A DNA stretch of 64,000 nucleotides, from assembly GCA_021292105.1 (NCBI GenBank), contig CM037857.1, forward strand, positions 28,231,161 through 28,295,160, written 5' to 3'. The DNA is from Anadara kagoshimensis (taxonomy: Eukaryota > Mollusca > Bivalvia > Arcoida > Arcidae). Position 1 is the stretch's first letter, and every line of letters begins with the position of its first letter. A model generated the notes under the pieces. It was given only the letters and a program-made list of their open reading frames with translations, had not been told where the DNA came from and made no database searches. Shown here in pieces: positions 35,465 through 47,764 of this stretch. The position numbers and the translations under genes are program-made.

Positions 35465-36290
35465 CTTCATCAAAGAGCAGATAACTATGTAATGGTGTAG
35501 TCTTTATTGCTAGACAAAATCAGCGGTAAATCTAATGTTTTAAGCTTTTCAAATTATTCCACACTGAGAGTTAAACTCAATTACCCTCTCTTTTCTGAAA
35601 ATCTAATTAATGCAGTTCTTATGTCTACATCAGAAATCTGATTTTGAAGTTTCATGATGGATACAAATTACATAAACCATTATTACTGGTTTTTAATGAT
35701 TCCCAGCTCATCCTGTGTGGAGATAAATAAGAATTAATTGGTGTAAATCATAGCTGAATTGAAGATCAGATTTAGGGGAAGAAAGTTGCAAACTTCTTAC
35801 TATATACTATAATTAATATGATGTAATATAAATCTATCTCCTGCTGATACCCCCTCCCCATCCCCCCAATTAGATGTTTATAGTTTACACAATTAGTATT
35901 GCACTGCACTAAATGGAATGTTTAACCCTCCACTGGACATAAGTCACCCCCTAGCAGGTGCCCCCTGGGGGACAAGGGTATACAATGCACAGTAAGTGTG
36001 TATATATAATGCAGCAATCTTTTGTAGATTAAGAAAATTTAGGAAAGTTAAAAAGGTGTGAATAATTAGAGGAGATTGGTGTGATGTAACAGTGTAAACT
36101 CCCCTTTGAAGTACCTCACATGATACATGGGGATGTGGTTTGAATCTGAGTTTGCTTCATTACACACAGACCAGCACAGATCATCCCTGTGGAAGTTGAA
36201 AATAATACGGTAGAATATACATGTATTTATGAAGTTTCTTAATAAAGCAATATTTTTTTTAGTAGCATTAGTTGATCAAACATGATGAGA
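35465..36290. other. Non-coding stretch
   Basis: Nothing recognised. Confidence 0.4.
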
Positions 36291-36299
36291 ATGTCCCCA

Positions 36300-37665
36300 G
36301 TAGCTGAGAGAGAGAGAATGGGTTCTGTTATGAGAGAGAGAGAATGGGTTCTGTTAAGAGAGTGAGAGAGAGAGAGAGAGAGAGAATGGGTTCTGTTAAG
36401 AGAGAGAGAGTGAGTTCTGCTAAGAGAGAGAGAGAGAGAGTATGAGAATGTTCTGTTTAAAAAAGAGAGCAAACATGAGAATGGTTCTGTTGAGAGAGAG
36501 CAAACATGAGAATGGTTCTGTTGAGAGAGAGAGAGCAAACATGAGAATGGTTCTGTTGAGAGAGAGAGAGCAAACATGAGAATGGTTCTGTTGAGAGAGA
36601 GAGAGCAAACATGAGAATGGTTCTGTTGAGAGAGAGAGCAAACATGAGAATGGTTCTGTTGAGAGAGAGAGAGCAACATGAGAATGGTTCTGTTGAGAGA
36701 GAGAGAGCAAACATGAGAATGGTTCTGTTGAGAGAGAGAGAGCAAACATGAGAATGGTTCTGTTGAGAGAGAGAGCAAACATGAGAATGGTTCTGTTGAG
36801 AGAGAGAGCAAACATGAGAATGGTTCTGTTGAGAGAGAGAGCAAACATGAGAATGGTTCTGTTGAGAGAGAGAGCAAACATGAGAATGGTTCTGTTGAGA
36901 GAGAGCAAACATGAGAATGGTTCTGTTGAGAGAGAGAGAGCAAACATGAGAATGGTTCTGTTGAGAGAGAGAGCAAACATGAGAATGGTTCTGTTGAAGA
37001 GAGAGAGCAAACATGAGAATGGTTCTGTTGAGAGAGAGAGCAAACATGAGAATGGTTCTGTTGAGAGAGAGAGAGCAAACATGAGAATGGTTCTGTTGAG
37101 AGAGAGAGCAAACATGAGAATGGTTCTGTTGAGAGAGAGAGCAAACATGAGAATGGTTCTGTTGAGAGAGAGAGAGCAAACATGAGAATGGTTCTGTTGA
37201 GAGAGAGAGAGCAAACATGAGAATGGTTCTGTTGAGAGAGAGAGAGCAAACATGAGAATGGTTCTGTTGAGAGAGAGAGAGAGCAAACATGAGAATGGTT
37301 CTGTTGAGAGAGAGAGAGCAAACATGAGAATGGTTCTGTTGAGAGAGAGAGCAAACATGAGAATGGTTCTGTTGAGAGAGAGAGCAAACATGAGAATGGT
37401 TCTGTTGAGAGAGAGAGAGCAAACATGAGAATGGTTCTGTTGAGAGAGAGAGAGCAAACATGAGAATGGTTCTGTTGAGAGAGAGAGCAAACATGAGAAT
37501 GGTTCTGTTGAGAGAGAGAGCAAACATGAGAATGGTTCTGTTGAGGGAGAGCATGAGAATGGATTCTGTTAAGAGAGAGAGACTATGGGAGTGGTTCTGT
37601 TAAAATAAAGAAAACATGAGAATGGTTCTGTTGAGAGAGAGAGAGAGAGAGAGAGAGAATCATGG
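36300..37665. repeat. Minisatellite, 30-38-bp unit, about 35 copies
   Basis: The unit is AAACATGAGAATGGTTCTGT plus TGAGAGAGAGAGC with a GA tract of varying length. About 32 canonical units run from 36472 to 37545 with diverged units at both ends. On the minus strand no unit contains a stop in any frame, which explains three overlapping open frames of more than 360 codons. They are artefacts. Confidence 0.95.
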
Positions 37666-37734
37666 AAAGAATTGAGAATGATGCAATGAAACCTTTCTAA
37701 ACAAAACACAATAAACAGTATGCCAACTTCTGGT

Positions 37735-37925
37735 CATGTGGTCTAATTTGCTGACTTAAAGATCACAAGGCCTCTCCTGATTTATATTCAAATCCCATTT
37801 GGTCAGATCATAGAGTGAGAAAATTTGTGGCATTCTAGTCATAGTGACATTGAGAGTTAGTACTCTAGTTACTTCCAGCATCACAGAATTGACAGCCTTG
37901 ATATAAGTGAAAGAATCTCTTGCTA
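37735..37925 (+). mobile_element. SINE, family 2
   Basis: ATGTGGTCTAATTTGCTGAC, TATTCAAATCCCATTTGGTC (B-box), tail CTTGATATAAGTGAAAGAAT. Confidence 0.6.
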
Positions 37926-37959
37926 CTATCTTCCCAAAATGTGCTTCAAACTTAAGTGG

Positions 37960-38187
37960 TAAGAGACAATGTGATTTGTAAACTGGTGCTTTAGAGCACT
38001 TTGCAACACCATGGCTCTTGCATGGTGGGATGGGAATTTAAAATAAATTAGGTCCTGTGTCATGTTGGGCTTGGCATGCTAAAGAACCATGCTGTATAAT
38101 GCCATCAGCGCAACACACAGGCAAAATTTCTGCACCTTCGCCTATAGCTGGCAACATCTTGATATAAGTGAAATATTCTATTCAGTA
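37960..38187 (+). mobile_element. SINE, family 1, head-truncated
   Basis: Body GGTCCTGTGTCATGTTGGGC, CAGGCAAAATTTCTGCACCT and tail CTTGATATAAGTGAAATATT. No tRNA head. Confidence 0.7.
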
Positions 38188-38242
38188 GTCATATTCACTT
38201 AAATATTTGCAAAATAGCATCATTTACAATTAAATCAGGTAA

Positions 38243-38886
38243 CACTAGAAGGGGGTTTTACCGGAATAATTGCGAAAATCCGGAATAATCAGACCAAATC
38301 CGGAATAAACCAAATTGATCCGGAATAATCAGGTAAAGTCCGGAATAAACCGGTAAAATCCGGAATAATCAGGCAAAATCCGGAATAATCAAGCAAAATC
38401 CGGAATAATTGGACTATTTTGTTACGGTAAGTTTTCCGTAATCTTAAAATTACGGTAAGTGTCTGATTATTCCGGAAAATGACCGATTATTACGGAAAAA
38501 GTCTAATTATTCCGGCAAATGTCCAATTATTACGGGAAATTTTCTAAAAAATAATATTTTTTTAAAAATATTTTACCGTAATAATTGGACATTTGCCGGA
38601 ATAATTAGATTTTTACCGTAATAATCAGTCTTTTACCGGAATAATCAGACAAGTTACCGTAATAATCAGACACTTGCCGGAATTTTTAGAATCCGTAAAA
38701 TTTACCGTAAAAATATTCTTATTATTCCGGATTTTGACCAATTATTCCGGATTTTGTCCGATTATTTCGGATTTGGTCTAAAAATTCCGGAATTGATCTA
38801 AATATTCCGGATTTTCGCAAAGATTACGGAAAGTGTCTTACTATTCCGGAATTTCGCAATTATTCCGGTAAAACCCCCTTCTAGTG
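38243..38886. mobile_element. 644-bp CACTA-like fold-back element
   Basis: Both ends begin CACTAGAAGGGGGTTTTACC and agree over at least 35 bp. TAA is duplicated on both sides (38240-38242, 38887-38889). CACTA termini with a 3-bp duplication are the signature of the EnSpm/CACTA superfamily. The interior is a lattice of roughly 20-bp units around CCGGAATAATC and ACGGTAA, in one orientation left of about 38545 and inverted right of it, so the whole element is one imperfect hairpin. No coding capacity. Confidence 0.8.
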
Positions 38887-39099
38887 TAAAACTCAGCTTT
38901 GGCATGGAAATTCCAACTTCCTTTGAAAAATATTAATTTTTAAAATTGAAGAAAGGAAACCACATGGCATTATAAACCACAGCATCCTGTTTATAGTATT
39001 AAAACTTTTGTATGGTGAATAGAGCTAGACATTTAATTTCTACTATCTTGCCATACAGCAGCAATCAACCATGGTGATTATTTTCTGGTAATGCAGTCA

Positions 39100-39895
39100 A
39101 CATATTTTACATCTTTTTACCTAGAAGACAACCACCACTACTGTCACCACCAAGAACAAAACCACCACCAACACAAAAAAGTAAAAACAAGTACCACTGC
39201 TGCCACTATATCCATCACCACCAACACCAAGAACAAAAGCAACCAAGGTCACCACCAACAAAAATCACAGCTACCACCAACACTAACTACAGCAATATTA
39301 ATAAGCTAACATTGTAGCCATTGCCAATAAAAACAACAGAAAAGGTAACCACTGCCACAACAACCACAACTAACATAAATAAAATACATTACTACCACCA
39401 CCCAGCTATTAACAACAAGACAGCATAACCTACCATCACCAATAACAACAACACAACTGCCACCACCAACAAGAACAAAAACACAACTGCCACCACCATC
39501 AACAAGTGCCATCACCACTATCAAGAGCAAAAACATGACTACCACTACTACAATCACCACCATGAATAAAAATAGCTATTAGGTGCCACCACCATCAACA
39601 ACAAAAATGACTACCACTGATATCATCACCACCAAGAACAAAAACAACTACCATCACATACAAAAACAAAAATTACCACCAGTTTCCACCACCATCAAGA
39701 AACAACCACTATTACTGCCACTACCAAAAACAACCACCACCAAGATAAAAACAACCGCCACCATCAAGAACAAAAATAAAAATCACTAACACAAAGAACA
39801 AACACATGATCACTACCGCCACTGTAAACAAAACAAAAAAACAAAAACAAAAACAAAAAAAAACCACAAAAACCAAACAAACAACTACCACTTTA
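39100..39895. repeat. C/A-rich degenerate triplet region (ACC/CAA)n
   Basis: Nearly 800 bp of ACCACC, ACAACA and AAAACA words with very few G on the plus strand. Open frames here (plus and minus) encode only low-complexity T/N/K/H or V/G runs. Confidence 0.8.
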
Positions 39896-39899
39896 TCAT

Positions 39900-42500
39900 T
39901 GAATTTTCTTTGTTAACCCTTAGGGGTAAAATTAAATTTCTGGCCATATTAAGAATGTGGGAAAATCCATAACTTTATGAAACACCTCTGACAGGGCTAT
40001 AATACCAAAAGAAAACTGGAATGATGGGAAGGTGATTAATAACGCCATGTCAGAAAGGTGATTATCAATGGGCTTCCATCAAAATCTGGACATTTGTGTT
40101 AGAAGTCCAGACATAGCCCTCATTTTGTTGTATTGTCATGGATTTCAATTCATACTGTTTTTAACATGGATGCCTTTTAAATACTTGTCAAACCTTAAGA
40201 AGATCATAAACAAGAAAATCTACAGGTTCCCCAAAAAATACAGGTAGAAAAGACGCAAAACTTGACACCTTGACTGGGGGCCTACTTTAAATAGCTAACC
40301 TAAATTTTTAACTTTTTATCAATATTAAGATGCCTTTATTGTTATGAACAATAATATTTGAGTGAGGACTTTTACAAAAAAATACAAACAGGCCGCGCCC
40401 CCAGTGACCTGTAACGGCATACTTAATTCTGATTGGTGCTTCTCAACAGGTTGTATATGAATATTTCTACCCAGCAACAGATAAAAGTAATCCACTATTT
40501 GATCTTGAGGGGTTTTAAGGGAATTTTAAATCAAATATGAAAAATATTACATTCCCTTATATAAAACTTACATTACATGTAAATGCATTTCAAATATTTA
40601 AATTAATAAAAAAAAATTCAAAATTAATAAAAAATTATCATTGTTAAGCACATTTACAATAAATTCAATTGACACATAGATATTTTTCAAAAGTATGTAA
40701 ATTCAGTTTTAATAAATTAACCTAACTTGTCAAAATGATTTTTGTTTAGATTTTGAAATTTAAAAAAAAGAAAATTAAAACAATTTTTAGCCTTGTGTAT
40801 TTAAAAAAAAATGAACAACATCTTAAACAATTCAGATAGATTATTGTTTCATTTTTAACCCTTTTTTACTTTTAAACCCCTCCTCTAACTATTCATATAA
40901 CAGTTAAAGTTTTGAAGTTTGTTTAAAGATGGCTGATGTTGACAAAAGTGATTGATTTAAACTGACAAGCTGGTCCTTAAATCAGAAGGAGGGGGGTTTT
41001 ATTGTTGGGTGAAGTACCTCCATTACTAGAAATTTTAACAAAATTTTTCCATTAATATCTATCCCAGATAATAATACAAGCACAGAATAATAAACAGTTT
41101 TATTTTAAAATTTTATTTCAATAAATTAAATTGGGTTACATTCGTGTATATGTTGTTTAAAATTTCTAGAAGCTCTCAAAAATATTTACATTTAAGATTA
41201 AAGAAAGATTCCAAAAACACCTGTTGGACATTGGTCACTACTGGTCAGCTGTGTGGGGGTCAAGGGGTGGTCATCTTTTATAATGCTCTTTTGTGAATTT
41301 TAAAATTGAATGCCTAAGAAACCATAAATAATATTTAAAAAATTTACCTAAACAATGTCAATTCATGGCCCAACTCAAAATTTTGTGATTTCCAAATAAA
41401 TAAATAAACAACAAACAAACAAACAAAAAAAAAAAAAAAAATAAATAAATAATAAATAAATAAATAAACATCAATACAATTACATTTAAATTTTGATTAT
41501 AGGCCTTTTTGCTCACCTGGTGCATACAGCTAAGGATGTGAAATATACAATGTTGTATCGGAAGAAAGTGACAAGACGGCTGGATTTTTAAGATTTATTC
41601 ATGATCTTCTGTCCCCTGTGATATCAACCTTTAGATAATGTTGAATTTTTTTAAATATGTAAATTCATACATCAGGACTTTAAATTGATTACTATTTTAT
41701 GAAATTGTTAAATTCAGAAATAATCTCCCTTGATAAAATAAGATCTTTAAAAATTTTCTTCATGTCTGTAGAGTTGTAATCCAGGCCTTAGTTTCACAAT
41801 CAATTCTTAACTATGCTTTTACTGAACTTAAATTTAGCAAATTTTGGTGATCTATTTTGGAAATACAAATAAACATTTCTGTCAAAAATAAATACAAATA
41901 TTTAAAGCTAGAAGTGATCTTTAAATTGACACCTTGAATTCCTGAATGTCTTAAAATTAAAAAAAATATGTAAAGGAATATCTAAACAGAACACCCAGCC
42001 TCATTTTCCTTGAATGGTGGAAGTTATATTAACTTTAATTTGCCAGATTTCAAAGTTTTTACTTTGCTTTGGGATTGTAATTTGGACATGGATTGGTATG
42101 TTTGCTTTAGATTAAGGAATGATTTTGAAACTGGAGCCAGATAAGCTAGCTAAATGTTTTGTATTTTTCATAACTGATTTTAGCATCTTGAGTTTAAATT
42201 GTGTATTTATGTACTTAACTCTGAGAAAACTAATAGAAGCTTAAAAATTAAAAAAAATGACAGAAAAGTGGGTTATTAGAAAAGTGGGTTACTGACAATA
42301 TTTGTTTTAGTATAAATTTCATAAAGGCTACTTTCTTACCTAAGATGAAAATGGGTCAGTGTTGACTTTTCTCTGCAAACAAACTGCTGTCTTGTCTCGT
42401 TCATTAAGGTTTCTACCTGACAAATAAAAAGGGTCACCTAAGTACCTGTACAAAATAAATAAAAATAGAACTTGATTCTATCACAAATATTTACACATGG
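39900..42500. other. Non-coding stretch with AAAT microsatellite
   Basis: (AAAT)n and an A run at 41395-41475. A G/C patch with a CCAAT-type ATTGG box (40390-40445) could be a promoter, but no downstream exon was recognised. Confidence 0.35.
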
Positions 42501-42504
42501 ATAT

Positions 42505-42960
42505 AATCTTGATCTCTCTAAGAAATGACACTTATTAACCCCCAACTCTGTAAACTTAGTTCCCTCCCAAACCAATATTTCTAACTACCCCTCCCTATAA
42601 TCTCCAAGAAATCACACTTATTAACCCCCAAACTTTGAAACTTAGTTTCCCTTCCAAATTACATATTATACCAGTTTTAATTTTACAGCACTAGATGACT
42701 GTTTTGAAATTCAATTCCATCAGCAGTGCTTGGACCAAAATTATGAAAAAACCTTTTTTAAGATGTTGAAAAGAAACCCAAACGACCAAAAGCTGAGGAA
42801 ATACTTTGCATAAGAGAGAGTATACCTTAGTTTTTGAGGAATTTCAATTTTACTAGCAGCAAATTTAGACAATAGTATCAAACCAATCTTTCTAAGTGAC
42901 CTCCCTATACTCTCCAAGATAACACTTACTTTGTAACGCGAAATTTGCTTTCTTTTTTTT
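42505..42960. repeat. Diverged tandem repeat, about 90-bp unit
   Basis: CACTTATTAACCCCCAA at 42528 and 42617, CTCCAAGAAATCACAC at 42602, and a more distant CTCCAAGATAACACTTACTT at 42912. The 109-codon minus frame over this region is treated as chance. Confidence 0.5.
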
Positions 42961-43193
42961 CGTTTCACATCCAAAAATCTCCTTAAAATATCAAGAAAAT
43001 CACTAAATATTGTAAATGACTTCCAAAAAACATAAGTTAAGAAATAGCACTTCCATATTGTCATTATCATTTTTTGAACATTTCATTCAGAAAATTAAAA
43101 ATAAATTATAATATGACAACATTTAACTCCAACTTTTGTTTAAAAATATAATGTGATAAAATAATTATTTTACCTCAGAAAATTCTTAAACTA

Positions 43194-43366
43194 CAGTCAA
43201 ACTGGTCTGTAAAGGTCACCCAAGGGAGCATGTAAAAGTTATTTATGGGCAGGTGGTCCTTTTTTTTAAAAATAACCTGAATAAAGAGCAATCCGGGTGA
43301 AATTTCACTGACCTTTAAAAGCAAGTGGTCCTTATACAGAGGTGATCTTTAAGACAAGATTGACTG
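43194..43366. mobile_element. 173-bp MITE family M2, copy 1
   Basis: Ends CAGTCAAACTGGTCTGTAAA and the complement of CAGTCAATCTTGTCTTAAAG, with TA on both sides. Internal TTTATGGGCAGGTGGTCC is shared with 57350-57519. Confidence 0.7.
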
Positions 43367-43399
43367 TATTATTGGTACGAAACAATTCACAGTTTGAAA

Positions 43400-44350
43400 C
43401 AGCGGTCAACATTGCCATGCAAGTTTCTCTTTTCTGGTTTAAAATTTTTCTGTTATACTTAAGTACATAAATTGGTTAATTATGATCTGAGGAAATATAT
43501 TCTAAGCAAAAAAAAAAAAAAAAATTGTTATCCATAGTCCTTTTTTGGGGTTATAATTTTCATTATCACACTTTTCCCCAAGATAAAACCAGTAAACTAC
43601 CTTCAATATTTTAATGTCAGACAAAAAAAAAAAAAAACAACAACAACAACAAAAAACCAGTGTGAAACATAATTAATTATTATTGTTAATCAAAACTACA
43701 TATGTAGGAAATTTATGAAAAAAATGTTAACAATTAACAGTGTTAAGAATTATTTTAAGGCAAAATTAAAAAAAAATAAATAAAAAAATAAAAAACAACT
43801 AAAAATTAAAAATTCATGGTTACTGGTAGCATAACAAAGGTCCCGGGTAACATAGGTGGAAAGAAAATTTGCTATTATTTATTTATTATAATTTTTTTTT
43901 TATATAATTTGGGCTATTGATTGTATTAAACCGAGGAGTTGGCTAAAATATGATCGGTAGGGTAACCAGAATTTTTAATTTTGCCTAAATTCTGTAAATG
44001 TGATTATTTTCGTGTGGTAAAAATTTGTGCTACGGTATTTCCAAGAATTGAAAAAAATGCTAAAAAAAGCCTTCTTGAAAATTACAGCAAGCCGAGCTTC
44101 ATATGCTATGTATGACAAGAAATGGGCAAAATCACAAATAACCTCCTCACAAAATGACATTTTGTGAAAATTTCCACTCGTTAAAAAAAACACTATGACG
44201 TTTACAGTAAACTAGTTATGACTATTTTGTCAATATGAAGTTTAATAACACTAAACCCTTCTTGATTTATGGGAAGAAACTTCAACAAAAGTATGTACAT
44301 GTATATATGTGAACTATTAAGAAATCGTAATTTATATATACTGACCAAAA
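43400..44350. other. AT-rich non-coding stretch
   Basis: Homopolymer and (CAA)n tracts near 43509 and 43625. Nothing else seen. Confidence 0.4.
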
Positions 44351-44363
44351 AATGACCCATCCA

Positions 44364-44457
44364 AAGGAAACCTGGATTATTTAAAGTGTAAATTTGACAG
44401 ACCCTTCTATAGGAAACCTGGGTTATTTAATGTGCCAATTTGACAGATACTTTTAAA
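44364..44457. repeat. 47-bp direct repeat, 2 copies
   Basis: AGGAAACCTGGATTATTTAA at 44364 and AGGAAACCTGGGTTATTTAA at 44411, each ending in AATTTGACAGA. Confidence 0.8.
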
Positions 44458-44484
44458 CTTTGTTATAATATAAATAACAGATCA

Positions 44485-44690
44485 TGTGAACGGGGAGTGG
44501 CGGAGTGAAGTGGGGTAATATTGTTTTATGTCCCTTGAGTCAAGATTCTTTCATTGTATAGAGGTTCAGGGGTGGTGGAGGAAACCGGAATACCCCCTCC
44601 CCCCAAAAAAAAAACACCCACCAACCATCGGTAAGCAAAATAGCAAATGTGTTCAAAGCAGAATCTGTCTCTAGTGGGATTCGAACAGTG
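44485..44690 (-). mobile_element. SINE, family 2
   Basis: Minus strand: GTTCGAATCCCACTAGAGAC (B-box) to GAAAGAATCTTGACTCAAGG (tail). Contains a GGGGGAGGGGGTATTCC patch. Confidence 0.65.
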
Positions 44691-44897
44691 TTTTAGAAGT
44701 ATTGTTGAAGGGGGAGGGGGGTTCCATATAAAATTCTAGAATGTGAGAGAGTGAAAGGAGGTTTTCAATCCAAGTCAAAACAATTGTTTTATTTATGATG
44801 ATGTGTCTAAACCAGCTGCAGGTAGAGCTACAGTCATACCTATTACATAGCAAATATGGTAATTAGCCAAGGATGTTCTATTTGTCCAAAAAAGAAA

Positions 44898-45241
44898 CCA
44901 CTGTGGTAGCTCAGTTGGTATAGTGTTTGCTCCGTAAATGGGAGGTTGTGGGTTGTTGTGGGTGTGAACCCCAATTGGGTGTGACCCAAGCCTTCAAAGT
45001 GGGTAGTGACTGTTCTTTCGCCAAGCATTTGGCATTACAAAATGAATTGTGGCTCTTTCAGATGGGAACCTAAAATAAATGGTGTTCTGTACCACGGTAG
45101 GCTTGGAAGGATAAAGATCCATGCTGTACAATGCCATCAGTGTAATACACAGGCAAAATTTCTGCACCTTCACCTATAGCTGGCGACATCTCGATATAAG
45201 TGACATATTCTTGACTGGGATGCTAAACACCATCACTCAAC
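44898..45241 (+). mobile_element. SINE, family 1
   Basis: Head CCACTGTGGTAGCTCAGTTG, B-box disrupted by a small duplication (GTGGGTTGTTGTGGGTGTGA), complete body and tail, ending CACCATCACTCAAC. Confidence 0.8.
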
Positions 45242-45254
45242 TATATTTGTCCCA

Positions 45255-45850
45255 AAGAGGCCTTGGTGACTGATTGGTCTAAAGTGCAGCTGTCACTGCT
45301 TAGGCTCTTATCCCACTTAGAGGCCTCAGTGGCCTAATGGATAAGAGATCAGTCTTCAAATCCAGGGTCTCTCACCGCTGTGAGTTTGAGTCCCGCTCAG
45401 ACCACATGTGGGAAAGTGAATTTTCCTTGCCGTTGGCCTTTACTGGTTCACCTGGTATCAGTATAATGGACTTGGGAGTGGTACGGTTATCTGTGGCATA
45501 CTGACTCTGTGAGCTAGCACCTTAAAATTGTCCTGAAGGCGCGCTAGTACAAGGCAGACCATTAAACACACTTGCACTTCAAATGCATACATGAAATTTT
45601 TCATAGAATATTCCAAAGAGATGAATAAAAAATAGTTCTTGTCGTGAATAGCTGTGACGTTAAGCAACATTCAACCAACTAAACCAACCATCTAATTCCA
45701 CTTTATCCCAGTGAGAAATCTTGTCAATTCACTAGAAGAAAATCTGTGGTTATCAATAGATACACCAGTTCCCTCCATCAGGGTCCACCTTGGTATAAGT
45801 GAAAAAAATCCTGACTTGAATGTAAACACCATTACATGTTCTACTCTTTT
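45255..45850 (+). mobile_element. SINE, family 2, split by a family 4 insertion
   Basis: Head TTGGTGACTGATTGGTCTAA at 45262 and CTTATCCCACTT. The body resumes after 45694 with CCCAGTGAGAAATCTTGTCA and ends CTTGGTATAAGTGAA. Confidence 0.55.
45315..45693 (+). mobile_element. SINE, family 4 (ends CAACCAAC)
   Basis: Head CCTCAGTGGCCTAATGGATA (Arg-like D-arm), B-box GAGTTTGAGTCCCGC, body with GGTATCAGTATAATGGACTT, 3' end GTGACGTTAAGCAACATTCA ACCAACTAAACCAACC. A different tail from families 1 and 2. Confidence 0.7.
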
Positions 45851-45867
45851 GAGTTATTGAAAAAATG

Positions 45868-46000
45868 AATTAATTTTATTTTTTTATTTATTTATTTATT
45901 TATTTGATTTTTTGATGAATTTATTAATTTATTTATTTCTTGATTAATTGATTTTTATTTATTTATTTATTATTTATTTATTTATTTATTTGACAAGAGT
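45868..46000. repeat. (TTTA)n microsatellite
   Basis: Interrupted TTTA/TTGA tetranucleotides over about 130 bp. Confidence 0.9.
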
Positions 46001-46001
46001 T

Positions 46002-46690
46002 GTTTTAGAAGCTGTGTATTACTGGATAAAATAAGAAACAAAAACCATAGTATTAAATAGTTGAAAAGCATAAATAAATTCAAATTTTAAATACTGAAGA
46101 TATAAATACAAATTTGGATTATAGAACACATAAATAAATATAAATTTAGAAATTTCTGACATGTCTTTTGCTGTTTAAACTAATTTTAGATACAACATGA
46201 CAATTTCATCTTTAAATGATATATATATATAAGAGAATATAAAATAACACACAATGATTTTGACCATAATTCATCCGCAACTCTAAGCAGCTTCAACTCT
46301 GGGAGTGTTCTCATGTGGCAGCAAGGCAGCAAGAGGGTTGATACCAAATTAATTTTACTATCATTCAGTAAGTATAAAATAAACTTAACCCATGGCAACA
46401 GGAAATGAAATTAAGAATCATTGGATAACCATGACAACAGGAAATCATGGGATATCATAGGAAGTAAACTTTATGAAAACTTTACAAGATGGCCTTTTTA
46501 AGGATGTTGTTAACCTATTTATGACAGTTCTTAGTATTGTCTTTGTTTAGTGTTCTGAAGATTAATTTCTCACTTTAAATGTGACTTTTTGTACCTAACA
46601 ACTATAACATAATTGTTATATATATACATGTATAATGATACATCTATGTCATACAAAGACAGTTACATAATATTATATATCTTCCTTATT
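46002..46690. other. AT-rich non-coding stretch
   Basis: No gene or repeat recognised. Confidence 0.4.
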
Positions 46691-46814
46691 ATAGTTATAA
46701 TGATGAGTGGAATGGAGATTTTACCCCATTTAAGATTCTGTCACATTTATCTAACATTAGACTAGTTTTTCTGTCTGATTTGACAAAATACAAGTTTTAT
46801 CGAACACGAATGAT

Positions 46815-47005
46815 ACAGAATGTTGTATCACCACACTGTGGTAATACAACATTGGCAGTAAAGTACACGTGAACTTTTTCATTGTGACGTCATTTGGGAA
46901 TCTCCAATTTGTCAAATAATGATGTCATTACTACAGAACATATGTCCTTTTTTTGTAGTCGTATCACTACTCGTCACACAAGCACTCGTAGTGATACGGC
47001 TACTA
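46815..47005. other. Pair of hairpins around CRE-like sites
   Basis: Hairpin 1 at 46822-46850 (GTTGTATCACCAC pairing with GTGGTAATACAAC). Hairpin 2 at 46955-47003 (GTAGTCGTATCACTAC pairing with GTAGTGATACGGCTAC, one mismatch). Between them lie TGACGTCA (about 46883) and TGATGTCA (about 46920). May be a MITE, but terminal repeats and target duplication were not found. Confidence 0.4.
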
Positions 47006-47129
47006 AAAATAGGACTCTACCTGATACGGAGGGTTGTACATAAACACTGTGTATATAATATGTATATATCAAGTTGTCAGTCCATGGAAAGTGGAGAAAA
47101 CTGAAGTTTCACTATATCTACCTTCCTTT

Positions 47130-47760
47130 TAAAGGAGTTTTACACCCCAAACTCCCCTCACGATTTATGTCCCACTCAAGATTCTGCCACTTATATCGAG
47201 ACATCACTTCATGGATGGTGGAGAAAACTGAAGTTACAGTATATCTACCTTCCTTATAGTAATAATGATGAGTGGAGTGGAGTAATAAAGTTTTACACCC
47301 CACTCAAGATTTACACCCCACTCAAGATTTACACCCCACTCAAGATTCTGTCACTTATACAGAGGCAGTCAGTTCATGGATGGTGGAGAAAACCAGAGTT
47401 ACATAATATGTACTACTAGTACCTTCTTTATATTAATGATAATAAATGGAATGAAGTAATGGATTTTTACACCGCACTCAAGAATTTTTCACTTATACAG
47501 AGGAGGTCAGTTCATGGATGTTGGAGAAAACACTGAGTTACAGGAGAAAACCAAACTGAATCTTGAGTAAAAGTGGAGTAATGGAGTTAAAAACTTAAAT
47601 GGAATTGTTCCCAAATTAAGTCCTTTAAGAAAACGACCAACCTTTGACAAGCAAATCGACAATCTTTCTCACACTCACAGCTGTCCTAAGTGGGTTTAGA
47701 ATTTAGGTGGTGAAAGTCACTGTGATCTGTAAACACACATTAAATTATGGGTAGACCACT
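47130..47760 (-). mobile_element. SINE family 2 tails, tandemly repeated
   Basis: GTTTTACACCCCACTCAAGA-type tail units recur at about 47140, 47285, 47300, 47320 and 47465, with GGATGGTGGAGAAAAC bodies at 47210, 47375 and 47515. A head with CTAAACCCACTTAGGACAGC (weak B-box) closes the array near 47690. Confidence 0.6.
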
Positions 47761-47764
47761 CTGC

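Noticed and set aside
36239..37554. Overlapping 365-395-codon minus-strand frames and a 145-codon plus frame
   Set aside because: Produced by the 30-38-bp minisatellite. All three minus frames are open and the peptides are simple repeats.
39091..39789. Thr/His/Lys- or Val/Gly-rich frames
   Set aside because: Degenerate ACC/CAA triplet tract without start context, splice signals or complexity.
40385..40450. GC patch with a CCAAT-type box as a promoter
   Set aside because: No downstream exon or splice signal could be supported. Kept only as a note in the stretch entry.
42741..43070. 109-codon minus frame, basic and hydrophobic
   Set aside because: Overlaps a diverged tandem repeat. No motif, signal or splice context.
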